This document shows, one piece after another, positions 33,418 to 41,594 of a stretch of 64,000 bases of DNA. The stretch comes from Mycolicibacterium frederiksbergense. Lineage in GTDB: Bacteria; Actinomycetota; Actinomycetes; Mycobacteriales; Mycobacteriaceae. Each line of letters starts with the position of its first letter. Position 1 is the first letter of the stretch. The stretch covers positions 1 through 64,000 of the forward strand of contig NZ_JARXVE010000015.1 in the NCBI RefSeq assembly GCF_029893345.1. The letters are read 5' to 3'. The position numbers and the translations under genes are program-made. The notes under the pieces were generated by a model. It did no database searches. It was given only the letters and a program-made list of their open reading frames with translations, and was not told where the DNA came from.

Positions 33418-34842
33418 GTGAGTAACCGGCCAGTCGGTACCCGCCAAGCACGTGAGCTGCTCCGGGTCGCGTTCGGCCCGTCGGTCGTGGCGCTGGTTGT
33501 CATCGCCGCGGTCGTGCTGTTGCAACTGTTGATCGCCAACAGCGATATGACGGGCGCGGCCGCCGCGATCGCCAGCATGTGGCTGGGCGTGCACCAGGTG
33601 CCGGTGTCGATCGGCGGCAGCGAGCTGGGAGTGATGCCACTGCTGCCGGTGCTGGCGATGGTCTGGGGCACCGCGCGCACCACGGCGGCGGCCACCGCAC
33701 CCAACTCCTCCTGGTTCGTCACCCGCTGGGTGGTGGCCTCGGCCCTGGGTGGCCCGGTGCTGATCGCGGCCATCCTGTTGGCCGTCATCCACGACGCCGC
33801 CTCGGTGCTCACCGAACTGCAAACCCCCAGCGCCCTGCGTGCCTTCTGCAGCGTGCTGGCCGTGCACGCGATCGGCGCGCTGATCGGCGTCGGGTCGAAG
33901 GTGGGCCGACGCATGCTGGCCGCCTCGCCGCTGCCCCGTTGGCTGCCCGACGCGCTGCGGGCCGGATCCGCCGGTGTGCTCGCCCTGTTCGGGCTCTCCG
34001 GTGCGGTGACCGCGGCGTCGCTGATGCTGCATTGGGGCACCATGCACGATCTGTTCGGCGTTACCGACAACCTGTTCGGGCAGTTCAGCCTGACCGTGCT
34101 GTCGATTCTCTACATCCCGAATGTGATCGTCGGGACCTCGGCCATCGCGGTGGGCTCCAGCGCGCACATCGGGCTGGCCACCTTCAGTTCGTTCACGGTG
34201 TTCGGGGGTGACATCCCCGCGGTGCCGGTGCTGGCCGCGGTGCCCACACCACCGTTGGGCCCGATCTGGGTCGCGTTGCTGATCGCCGGCGCGGCCTCGG
34301 CCGTGGCGCTGGGCCAGCAGTGCGCACGGCGTCCGCTTCCGCTCGGGCCGGCCGCGGCCAAGCTGGTGGTTGCGGCGGCCTTGGCGGCGGCGACGATGGC
34401 GCTGCTCGGCTACGCCGGTGGTGGCCGGCTGGGCAATTTCGGGGACATTGGGGTGGATCAGTCCACGTTCGCGCCCGCGGTGTTCTTGTGGTTCGCCGGG
34501 ATCGGCGGATTGACCGTCGCGATGTCCGGTGGCCTGGCCCGTCGGCCCCGGCCGGTGGCCCAGCCCGAACCCCGGCCCGAACCTCAGCCCGAACCTCAGC
34601 CCGAACCAGAACCGGATCTCGAGGACGACGAGTATTTCGAGGCGGACCCCGAACCCGAGCCCGAACCGGAGGAACCGCTGGTGTCGTGGTCGGCGGAGGA
34701 GCCCGATGCCGACGAGTTCGAGCCCGAGCCCGTCATCGAATACCGCCCCGGACCGCGGGAGGATCTCGATGACGATCCCGAGGATCACTTCATCGTCGAC
34801 AACGACCTGACCGGCAGGAAGCCCCACGGCGCGGGCGACTAG
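33418..34842 (+). CDS. perM: Cell division membrane protein PerM (DUF6350)
   Basis: 474 residues with about eight to ten membrane segments over the first 370, then a cytoplasmic acidic tail with PEP repeats (QPEPRPEPQPEPQPEP-like, then Asp/Glu runs). PerM (Rv0955) stabilises the divisome component FtsB and is needed for division and persistence under stress in M. tuberculosis. The GTG at 33418 was chosen because GAGGAG lies 11 bases upstream; a longer open frame would cross the hairpin. purN follows after 10 bases, suggesting shared transcription. Confidence 0.87.
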   Translation: MSNRPVGTRQARELLRVAFGPSVVALVVIAAVVLLQLLIANSDMTGAAAAIASMWLGVHQVPVSIGGSELGVMPLLPVLAMVWGTARTTAAATAPNSSWFVTRWVVASALGGPVLIAAILLAVIHDAASVLTELQTPSALRAFCSVLAVHAIGALIGVGSKVGRRMLAASPLPRWLPDALRAGSAGVLALFGLSGAVTAASLMLHWGTMHDLFGVTDNLFGQFSLTVLSILYIPNVIVGTSAIAVGSSAHIGLATFSSFTVFGGDIPAVPVLAAVPTPPLGPIWVALLIAGAASAVALGQQCARRPLPLGPAAAKLVVAAALAAATMALLGYAGGGRLGNFGDIGVDQSTFAPAVFLWFAGIGGLTVAMSGGLARRPRPVAQPEPRPEPQPEPQPEPEPDLEDDEYFEADPEPEPEPEEPLVSWSAEEPDADEFEPEPVIEYRPGPREDLDDDPEDHFIVDNDLTGRKPHGAGD

Positions 34843-34852
34843 GCTGCTGCGA

Positions 34853-35485
34853 GTGCAGCAACCGTTACAAGTGCCTCCGAGTGAGCCGGCACGGCTGGTA
34901 GTGCTGGCTTCGGGGACCGGGTCGTTGCTCGCCTCGCTACTGGCCGCCGCCGTCGACGACTATCCGGCGCGCGTGGTCGCGGTCGGAACCGACCGCAAAT
35001 GTGCCGCGCTGGACATCGCGGCAGAAGCCGGGGTGCCGTCCTACACCGTGCGACTGGGTGACTATCCGGACCGGCAGGCCTGGGATGCCGCGGTGACCGC
35101 GGCCACCGCCGAACATCAGCCGGATCTGGTGGTCTCGGCCGGGTTCATGAAAATGCTGGGCGGCCAATTCCTTTCCCGCTTCCCCGGGCGGGTGATCAAC
35201 ACCCATCCGGCGCTGTTGCCGGCGTTCCCGGGGGCACACGCGGTGCCCGAGGCACTGGCCTACGGCGTGCGGGTGACGGGCTGCACGGTGCATCTGGTCG
35301 ACGCCGGGATGGATACCGGGCCGATTCTGGCCCAGCAGCCCATCGAGGTGCTCGATGATGACACCGAAGAGACTTTGCACGAGCGCATCAAGGTCGTCGA
35401 ACGGCGACTGCTGGTGGACGTGCTGGCCGCGCTGGCAACCCGCGGCGTGACCTGGACCGGACGAAAGGCGACCTTCGGATGTTGA
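34853..35485 (+). CDS. purN: Phosphoribosylglycinamide formyltransferase (GAR transformylase)
   Basis: 210 residues. It transfers formyl from 10-formyl-THF to GAR, the third step of de novo purine synthesis. The catalytic trio Asn116, His118 and Asp154 is present (NTHPALLPAFPGAHA; DAGMDTGP), as is the phosphate loop ASGTGS (19-24). The GTG start gives an N-terminus (MQQPLQVPPS) like that of mycobacterial PurN. It is followed closely by purH. Confidence 0.96.
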   Translation: MQQPLQVPPSEPARLVVLASGTGSLLASLLAAAVDDYPARVVAVGTDRKCAALDIAAEAGVPSYTVRLGDYPDRQAWDAAVTAATAEHQPDLVVSAGFMKMLGGQFLSRFPGRVINTHPALLPAFPGAHAVPEALAYGVRVTGCTVHLVDAGMDTGPILAQQPIEVLDDDTEETLHERIKVVERRLLVDVLAALATRGVTWTGRKATFGC

Positions 35486-35495
35486 GGAAGACAGC

Positions 35496-37058
35496 GTGAG
35501 CGAGAAGAAACCAATCCGGCGGGCGCTGATCAGTGTCTACGACAAGACCGGTCTTGCCGATCTGGCCCGCGGCCTGCACGAGGCGGGCGTTGCCATCGTA
35601 TCCACCGGGTCGACGGCCAAAACCATTGCTGCTACCGGTGTTCCGGTCACCCCGGTGGAGGAGGTGACCGGCTTCCCCGAGGTGCTCGACGGCCGGGTCA
35701 AGACCCTGCATCCGCGCGTGCACGCCGGCCTGCTGGCCGACACCCGCAAGCCCGAACACGTTGCGGCCCTGCAGGAGCTCAAGGTCGAGGCGTTCGAGTT
35801 GGTGGTGGTGAACCTGTATCCGTTCTCCGAGACCGTGGAGTCCGGAGCTTCGGTCGACGAGTGTGTCGAGCAGATCGACATCGGCGGGCCGTCGATGGTG
35901 CGGGCCGCCGCCAAGAACCATCCCAGTGTGGCCGTGGTGGTCGATCCGATCGGCTATGACGGTGTGCTGGCCGCGGTGCGGGCCGGCGGTTTCACCCTCG
36001 ACGAGCGGAAGAAGCTGGCGTCGTTGGCATTCCGGCACACCGCCGAGTACGACGTGGCAGTGGCCGGCTGGATGGGTTCGACGCTTGCTCCCGAAGAGCC
36101 GAAGCAGCCGCTGCCGGCCTGGTTCGCCGGCACCTGGCACCGCAGCGCGGTGCTGCGGTACGGCGAGAACCCGCATCAGCAGGCCGCGGTGTACCGCGAC
36201 GACTCGGCATGGCCCGGGCTGGCGCAGGCCGAGCAGTTGCACGGCAAGGAGATGTCCTACAACAACTACACCGACGCCGATGCGGCGTGGCGGGCCGCGT
36301 TCGACCACGAGCAGATCTGCGTGGCGATCATCAAGCACGCCAACCCGTGTGGCATCGCGATCTCGTCGGAGTCGGTGGCCGATGCACACCGCAAGGCCCA
36401 TGAGTGCGACCCGCTGAGCGCGTTCGGCGGGGTCATCGCCTCCAATACCGAGGTCAGCGTGGAGATGGCCGAGACCGTGGCCGACATCTTCACCGAGGTG
36501 ATCATCGCCCCGGCGTATGAGGCCGGTGCGGTGGAAGTGTTGGCCCGCAAGAAGAACATCCGCATCCTGGTGGCCTCCGAGCCGCTGGTGGGCGGCATCG
36601 AAATGCGCCAGATCAGTGGCGGGGTGCTGTTGCAGCAGCGCGACGCGTTGGACGCCGAGGGCGACGATCCGGCCAACTGGACGCTGGCCACCGGTGCGCC
36701 GGCCGATCCGCAGACGCTGAGCGATCTGGTGTTCGCCTGGCGGGCCTGCCGCGCGGTGAAGTCCAACGCGATCGTGGTCGCCAAGGACGGCGCCACCGTG
36801 GGTGTCGGTATGGGACAGGTGAATCGGGTCGACGCGGCCGGGCTGGCCGTGCAGCGGGCAGGCGATCGGGTGGTTGGCGCCGTCGCGGCCTCCGATGCGT
36901 TCTTCCCGTTCCCGGACGGGTTGGAGACGCTGACGAACGCCGGCGTGAAGGCCATCGTGCACCCGGGCGGGTCGATGCGTGACGCCGAAGTGACCGCAGC
37001 CGCCGAGGCCGCAGGCATCTCGCTGTACCTCACCGGCGCAAGGCATTTCGCCCACTAG
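35496..37058 (+). CDS. purH: Bifunctional AICAR transformylase / IMP cyclohydrolase
   Basis: 520-residue enzyme for the last two steps of IMP synthesis. The N-terminal cyclohydrolase (MGS-like, about 1-195) begins RRALISVYDKTGLADLA. The C-terminal transformylase has the catalytic Lys280-His281 (IKHANPCG). The GTG start lies 10 bases after the purN stop, with GAGGAAGA upstream. A 17-base-stem terminator begins 15 bases after the stop. Corresponds to Rv0957. Confidence 0.97.
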   Translation: MSEKKPIRRALISVYDKTGLADLARGLHEAGVAIVSTGSTAKTIAATGVPVTPVEEVTGFPEVLDGRVKTLHPRVHAGLLADTRKPEHVAALQELKVEAFELVVVNLYPFSETVESGASVDECVEQIDIGGPSMVRAAAKNHPSVAVVVDPIGYDGVLAAVRAGGFTLDERKKLASLAFRHTAEYDVAVAGWMGSTLAPEEPKQPLPAWFAGTWHRSAVLRYGENPHQQAAVYRDDSAWPGLAQAEQLHGKEMSYNNYTDADAAWRAAFDHEQICVAIIKHANPCGIAISSESVADAHRKAHECDPLSAFGGVIASNTEVSVEMAETVADIFTEVIIAPAYEAGAVEVLARKKNIRILVASEPLVGGIEMRQISGGVLLQQRDALDAEGDDPANWTLATGAPADPQTLSDLVFAWRACRAVKSNAIVVAKDGATVGVGMGQVNRVDAAGLAVQRAGDRVVGAVAASDAFFPFPDGLETLTNAGVKAIVHPGGSMRDAEVTAAAEAAGISLYLTGARHFAH

Positions 37059-37073
37059 CCGGATGAGTTGCTG

Positions 37074-37112
37074 CGAGAAGACGCCGTCAAGTTTTTTGAC
37101 GGCGTCTTCTCG
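37074..37112. terminator. Terminator after purH
   Basis: A perfect 17-base stem (CGAGAAGACGCCGTCAA and complement) with a GTTTT loop, located between the purH stop (37058) and the convergent hydrolase stop (37148). It probably acts for both. Confidence 0.88.
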
Positions 37113-37147
37113 TATCTGACCGGCTCGCTGACCGGGCGGCAGCGCCC

Positions 37148-38167
37148 CTACGCGGTCGCCTCGCCCTCGTCGTCGATCTCGGCGGTCGCGTAGGCGATGA
37201 ACGAGGTGATCTCGTCGACCGCGCGCCGGGCATCGGGGTTGATGTCGAAGCTGAGCTGGAACATGTGCATGGCCCGGTCCCACACCTGAACCCACACCGC
37301 AACGCCGTCGGCCTTGAGTCGGTCGGCCAGGGCGAAGGTGTCGTTGATCAGCATCTCGTGCGTGCCGACCTGCATCAGGAACGGCCCCAGCCCATGCAGA
37401 TCGGCCTCGGGCGGCATCACCGGCGTGGGTCGGGTGCCATTGACCGTGGCGAACACGTCGTAGATGAACTTCACCGTGATGAACGGGAACAGCACATCGC
37501 GATGCTGTTGCAGGGCACGGTATTTCAGGTCCATGTCGGAGGAGGTCAGCGGGGACAGCAGCACCTGCCCGGCGGGTACCGGCAGACCGGCGTCCCGGGC
37601 GGCGAGCGCGGTGTCCGCGGCCATCAATCCGCCGGCCGAATCACCGGCCAGGACAATCTGATTGGGCGCGAAGCCGTGCGCCAGGGCGTACCGGTAGCCG
37701 TCAAGCCCGTCGGAGACGGCGGCATCGATATCGGCATGCGGGGCCAGGCGGTACCCGACGTTGAGCACGCGCGCCCCGGTAACGGCCGACAGTTTCGACA
37801 CGAACCGCCGGTGCGAGTTCAGCCCCAGGGTCACCAGCGCCGAGCCGTGCAGGTACACGATCACCAGATCGGAGTCGCGGGCCTCTGGGGCGATCACCCA
37901 TTCGGCCGGGCAGTTGGGCAGCGCCACCGGAGTCACCGCGGTGCCGGGCAGCGGCCTGATGATCCGCAGCGGTTCGTCGATGACGTCGAGGCGGGCGCGC
38001 TGCAGCAGCCTGGGGGAGATGCGGTTGACGGCAAGGCCGAGCAGGGTCAGCAGACCCAGCAACGGGCGCACGAAGATTGCGGTGACCCAGCCGAGCGCTC
38101 TGGACTGCCAGGATGCCGGGCCGAAGTGCACGATGGCCGGGCGGCCACGCCAATCGAGCGAATTCAC
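37148..38167 (-). CDS. Alpha/beta hydrolase (HSL/Lip-type esterase family)
   Basis: 339 residues. The nucleophile is Ser177 in GDSAGG, the likely acid is Asp276 (THEMLIND) and the base is His301 (RAMHMF). The oxyanion-hole motif reads HGSALVTLG (107-115) instead of the HGGG of hormone-sensitive-lipase esterases, so substrate handling may differ. A hydrophobic segment at about 27-48 could bind membrane. The GTG start has no clear ribosome site. It lies between purH and a Ser/Thr kinase gene, both ends convergent or co-directional, with 36 bases to the kinase gene's stop. Confidence 0.8.
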   Translation of the reverse strand: MNSLDWRGRPAIVHFGPASWQSRALGWVTAIFVRPLLGLLTLLGLAVNRISPRLLQRARLDVIDEPLRIIRPLPGTAVTPVALPNCPAEWVIAPEARDSDLVIVYLHGSALVTLGLNSHRRFVSKLSAVTGARVLNVGYRLAPHADIDAAVSDGLDGYRYALAHGFAPNQIVLAGDSAGGLMAADTALAARDAGLPVPAGQVLLSPLTSSDMDLKYRALQQHRDVLFPFITVKFIYDVFATVNGTRPTPVMPPEADLHGLGPFLMQVGTHEMLINDTFALADRLKADGVAVWVQVWDRAMHMFQLSFDINPDARRAVDEITSFIAYATAEIDDEGEATA

Positions 38168-38203
38168 GATACCCAGGGTAGCGGGTATTTGAAAACGGAC
38201 GGA

Positions 38204-40057
38204 TCAGGGCAGGGTGATGGTGGCCTGTGCGGCGATGACCTTGTTGACATCGGTCAGCGCGGCCTGGTCGGCCTCGGGCGCGTCGGCGTTGATCTGCAAC
38301 ACGTATACGTTGCCCGGGGCCGGGATCACCACGGTCGTCTGACTGATCGCGCGGCGCTGACCGCCCTTGGTGTAGTTGCCGCCCAGGTGCACCGAGGGGA
38401 ACCCGCTGAGCTCGCCGCGGGCCACATCGCTGGTGGACTGGTAATCGGTCAGGTTCTGCAGTTCGTTGGGGGCGAACTCGAGCAGCTTGTTGGCGTCGAC
38501 GTCGCCGGCCAGCTTGGAGATCAGCGAGACCACCGACGGCGGATCGGTCGGGCCGAGCAGGTCATTGACGATCGCCGAGTAGGCCCAGGTCGGGGTGCGG
38601 TTGCCGGCATCGCCCCAGCCCGGCGGGGTCGGCAGGGTGAACGCCGGTGCGCCCGGATCGCCGCGATGCACCGGTGTTTCGACGACGCTGTTCTGACGGA
38701 TGTAGTCGGCGATCGTGAAGGCGTGCCCGGCCGGCTTGGGAGCCGCCGACGTCGTCTGCTTGCCGGTGGTGTCGGTGGCCACCGCCGAAGTGGTGCTCTC
38801 ACCGCCGGTGTCGGCGCTGTCGCCGCCGGTAACCGCCAGCGTGATGCCGCCGACGAGCAGGACCGCCGCGCCGATCCCGGCCGCGGCCAGGATCAGGTTG
38901 CGCCGGTTGTTCGGCTTGGTGGGTGGCCGGTGCGGCAGCGGCGGCGGGCCGAAGTTGGTTTGCGGCGGGCGTGGCGGCCCACCGGGGCCCGGCATCCCGA
39001 GCGGCCCCGGCACCGGGCCTGGGGGTGGTTTGCGGGACGCATCTTCGTTGGACGCCCACGACGAGGTGAACACCGGCGGCTCCGACGGTGGCGCCGGCCG
39101 CGGGTTCGCCGGTGCCGGCGCCGTCACGGGCGGGTGCATCGGCGGTGGGATCACCAGTGGTGTGGTGGGTGGGGCCGGCTCGGAGCTGGGCGCGGGGATG
39201 CGTGGCTCGGGAGTGGCCACGGTGGCCGCCTCGGCCAGCGCCGCGGCGAAGTCGTGGCAGGTGGCGTAGCGGTCCTTGGCATCCTTGGCCAACGCCTTGG
39301 CCATCACCGAATCGAAAACTGCCAGTTCGGGTTTCGTATCGCCGAGCTTCGGCGGCGGGGAGTTCAGGTGGTGGCTGATCACCACGGCCGGGTTGCTGTG
39401 CGCGAACGGCGGGGTTCCGGTGAACAGGCGGTAGGCGGTGGCGGCCAGGGAGTACTGATCGGCCCGGCCGTCGAGCGGTTGGCCCATCAATTGCTCGGGC
39501 GCGGTGTAGGACATCGAGCCCACCGTGATGTTGGTGGACGTCAGCCCGTTGACCTCGTCGGCGCGGCGCGCGATACCGAAGTCGGTCAGCATGATGCGGC
39601 GTTTGGCGCCCTGTTTGCTGGTGAGCAGGATGTTGGCCGGTTTGACGTCGCGGTGCCACAGCTTGCGCTGATGCGCGTAGTCCAGCGCGTCGCCGACGGC
39701 GGTGATGATCTCGATGACGTCCTCGGCCGGCATCCCCGTCGGATACTGGTCGTGCAGCAGTCGCGCGGCGTCGTGCCCGTCGACGTAGTCCATCGAGATC
39801 CACAACCGGCCCTCGAACTCGCCGCGGTCGTGCACGCCGACGATGTGCGGATGCCACAGGGTGGCCGCCATGTCCGCCTCGCGGATGAACCGCTGCCGGA
39901 ACTCGTCGTCCGAGCTGACGCTGATGGGCAGCACTTTGAGAGCGTCCTCGCGGGGTAACCGCGGATGGGACGCCAGATAGACCTCGCCCATGCCACCAGT
40001 GCCCACCAACCGAACGATGGTGAACCCGGCGAATTCCTGACCGCTAGCCAACGGCAT
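38204..40057 (-). CDS. Transmembrane Ser/Thr protein kinase, PknF-like
   Basis: 617 residues. The kinase domain (about 11-270) is complete: GTGGMGEV (19-26), Lys41, HRDVKPAN with catalytic Asp137, DFG (159-161) and SYTAPEQ (183-189). The activation loop contains Thr173, Thr175 and Thr178 for autophosphorylation. Next come a Pro-rich juxtamembrane linker (about 275-382), one membrane span (about 386-408), a Thr-rich stalk and an extracellular sensor domain of about 180 residues. The N-terminus is very close to M. tuberculosis PknF, although this is not the pknF locus there. It is head-to-head with the MoxR-like ATPase gene (121-base gap). Confidence 0.9.
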   Translation of the reverse strand: MPLASGQEFAGFTIVRLVGTGGMGEVYLASHPRLPREDALKVLPISVSSDDEFRQRFIREADMAATLWHPHIVGVHDRGEFEGRLWISMDYVDGHDAARLLHDQYPTGMPAEDVIEIITAVGDALDYAHQRKLWHRDVKPANILLTSKQGAKRRIMLTDFGIARRADEVNGLTSTNITVGSMSYTAPEQLMGQPLDGRADQYSLAATAYRLFTGTPPFAHSNPAVVISHHLNSPPPKLGDTKPELAVFDSVMAKALAKDAKDRYATCHDFAAALAEAATVATPEPRIPAPSSEPAPPTTPLVIPPPMHPPVTAPAPANPRPAPPSEPPVFTSSWASNEDASRKPPPGPVPGPLGMPGPGGPPRPPQTNFGPPPLPHRPPTKPNNRRNLILAAAGIGAAVLLVGGITLAVTGGDSADTGGESTTSAVATDTTGKQTTSAAPKPAGHAFTIADYIRQNSVVETPVHRGDPGAPAFTLPTPPGWGDAGNRTPTWAYSAIVNDLLGPTDPPSVVSLISKLAGDVDANKLLEFAPNELQNLTDYQSTSDVARGELSGFPSVHLGGNYTKGGQRRAISQTTVVIPAPGNVYVLQINADAPEADQAALTDVNKVIAAQATITLP

Positions 40058-40181
40058 GGAGCGCAGACTACCGGTCGCCGGCGGCGGACAACGACTATGC
40101 CGGGCTCTGGGCCGCCCGTGGCGGGGCCGCAGTTTGGCGGGTGACGGTGCTCAGCGGCCCAGGCCGTCGTAGCTTGGAGTG

Positions 40182-41594
40182 GTGAGCCAACCCAAAAACG
40201 ATGGTCGGCGGCCGGCCGACTCCGGCGATCTGCCTCGTACTGTCGGTGAGCTGCGTGCTTCTGGCCATCGCGAACGGGGCGTGAAAGCCGAGATTCGGGA
40301 GAACCTGCTGGCGGCGCTCGCGGACCGTCGTGAGGTGTGGCCGGGCATCCTCGGTTTCGAGGACACGGTGATCCCACAGCTGGAGCGGGCCTTGATCGCC
40401 GGGCACGACGTGGTGCTGCTCGGGGAACGCGGCCAGGGCAAGACCCGGCTGTTGCGGGCGCTGACCGGGCTGCTCGACGAGTGGACGCCGGTGATCGCCG
40501 GGTCCGAGTTGGGCGAGCACCCGTACAGCCCGATCACACCGGGGTCGATCCGGCGGGCCGCGGATGCCGGTGACGACCTGCCGGTCGAGTGGCGCCACCG
40601 CAGTGAGCGTTACACCGAGAAGCTGGCGACTCCGGACACCAGCGTGGCCGACCTGGTCGGCGACATCGACCCGATCAAGGTCGCCGAGGGGCGGAGCCTG
40701 GGAGACCCGGAAACGATCGCCTACGGACTGATTCCGCGGGCGCATCGGGGCATTGTGGCCGTCAACGAGCTGCCCGATCTGGCCGAGCGAATCCAGGTGT
40801 CGATGCTCAATGTGATGGAGGAGCGCGACATTCAGGTGCGCGGCTACACGCTGCGGCTGCCGCTGGACGTGCTCGTGGTGGCCAGCGCCAACCCGGAGGA
40901 CTACACCAACCGCGGCCGGATCATCACCCCGCTCAAGGACCGGTTCGGTGCCGAGATCCGCACCCACTACCCGCTGGAGATCGACGACGAGATCGGGGTG
41001 GTCCGCCAGGAGGCCCAGTTGGCCGCCGAGGTCCCGGAATACCTGCTGGGTGTGCTGGCCCGGTTCGCCCGCAATCTGCGTGAATCGAATTCGATCGATC
41101 AGCGGTCCGGCGTGTCGGCCCGGTTCGCGATCGCCGCGGCCGAGACGGTGGCGGCCTCGGCGCGGCACCGGTCGGCCGTCCTGGGCGAGGACGATCCGGT
41201 GGCTCGGGTGGTGGACCTGGCCACCGTGATCGATGTGCTGCGCGGCAAGTTGGAGTTCGAGACCGGCGAGGAGGGGCGTGAGCAGGCGGTGCTGGAGCAC
41301 CTGCTGCGCCGCGCCACCGCCGATACCGCACAGCGGCTGCTGGGCGGCATCGACGTCGGCCCGCTGGTGGCCGCGATCGAGGACGGCTCCCCGGTGACCA
41401 CCGGTGAGCGGGTGTCGGCCAAGGACGTGCTGGCCGCGCTGCCGGATCTGCCGGTCATCGATGCGATCGCATCGCGACTGGCAGCGGTGTCGATCGGTGA
41501 GCGGGCCGCCGCGGTCGAATTGGCTTTGGAGGCGCTGTATCTGGCCAAGCGCGTGGACAAGGTGTCCGGGGAGGGCGAGACGGTATATGGCTGA
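40182..41594 (+). CDS. MoxR/Mg-chelatase-like AAA+ ATPase (Rv0958-like)
   Basis: About 470 residues. Walker A GERGQGKT is at about 81-88, Walker B-like VAVNELPDL near 190, and sensor-1 ASANPEDYTNRGRIITPLKDRF follows. It belongs to the ChlI/MoxR AAA+ clade, which pairs with VWA-domain proteins as chaperone-like or metal-insertion machines. It is often annotated magnesium chelatase, but no chlorophyll pathway is expected here. TTGGAG lies just upstream; GTG codons at 40179 and 40182 are both possible starts. Its 3' end overlaps the VWA gene by eight bases, so the two are coupled. Confidence 0.85.
   Translation: MSQPKNDGRRPADSGDLPRTVGELRASGHRERGVKAEIRENLLAALADRREVWPGILGFEDTVIPQLERALIAGHDVVLLGERGQGKTRLLRALTGLLDEWTPVIAGSELGEHPYSPITPGSIRRAADAGDDLPVEWRHRSERYTEKLATPDTSVADLVGDIDPIKVAEGRSLGDPETIAYGLIPRAHRGIVAVNELPDLAERIQVSMLNVMEERDIQVRGYTLRLPLDVLVVASANPEDYTNRGRIITPLKDRFGAEIRTHYPLEIDDEIGVVRQEAQLAAEVPEYLLGVLARFARNLRESNSIDQRSGVSARFAIAAAETVAASARHRSAVLGEDDPVARVVDLATVIDVLRGKLEFETGEEGREQAVLEHLLRRATADTAQRLLGGIDVGPLVAAIEDGSPVTTGERVSAKDVLAALPDLPVIDAIASRLAAVSIGERAAAVELALEALYLAKRVDKVSGEGETVYG

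Noticed and set aside
37265..39958. An 897-codon plus-strand frame over the hydrolase and kinase genes
   Set aside because: It crosses two certain minus-strand genes and their gap, with an Arg/Gly/His-rich composition typical of GC-driven antisense frames.
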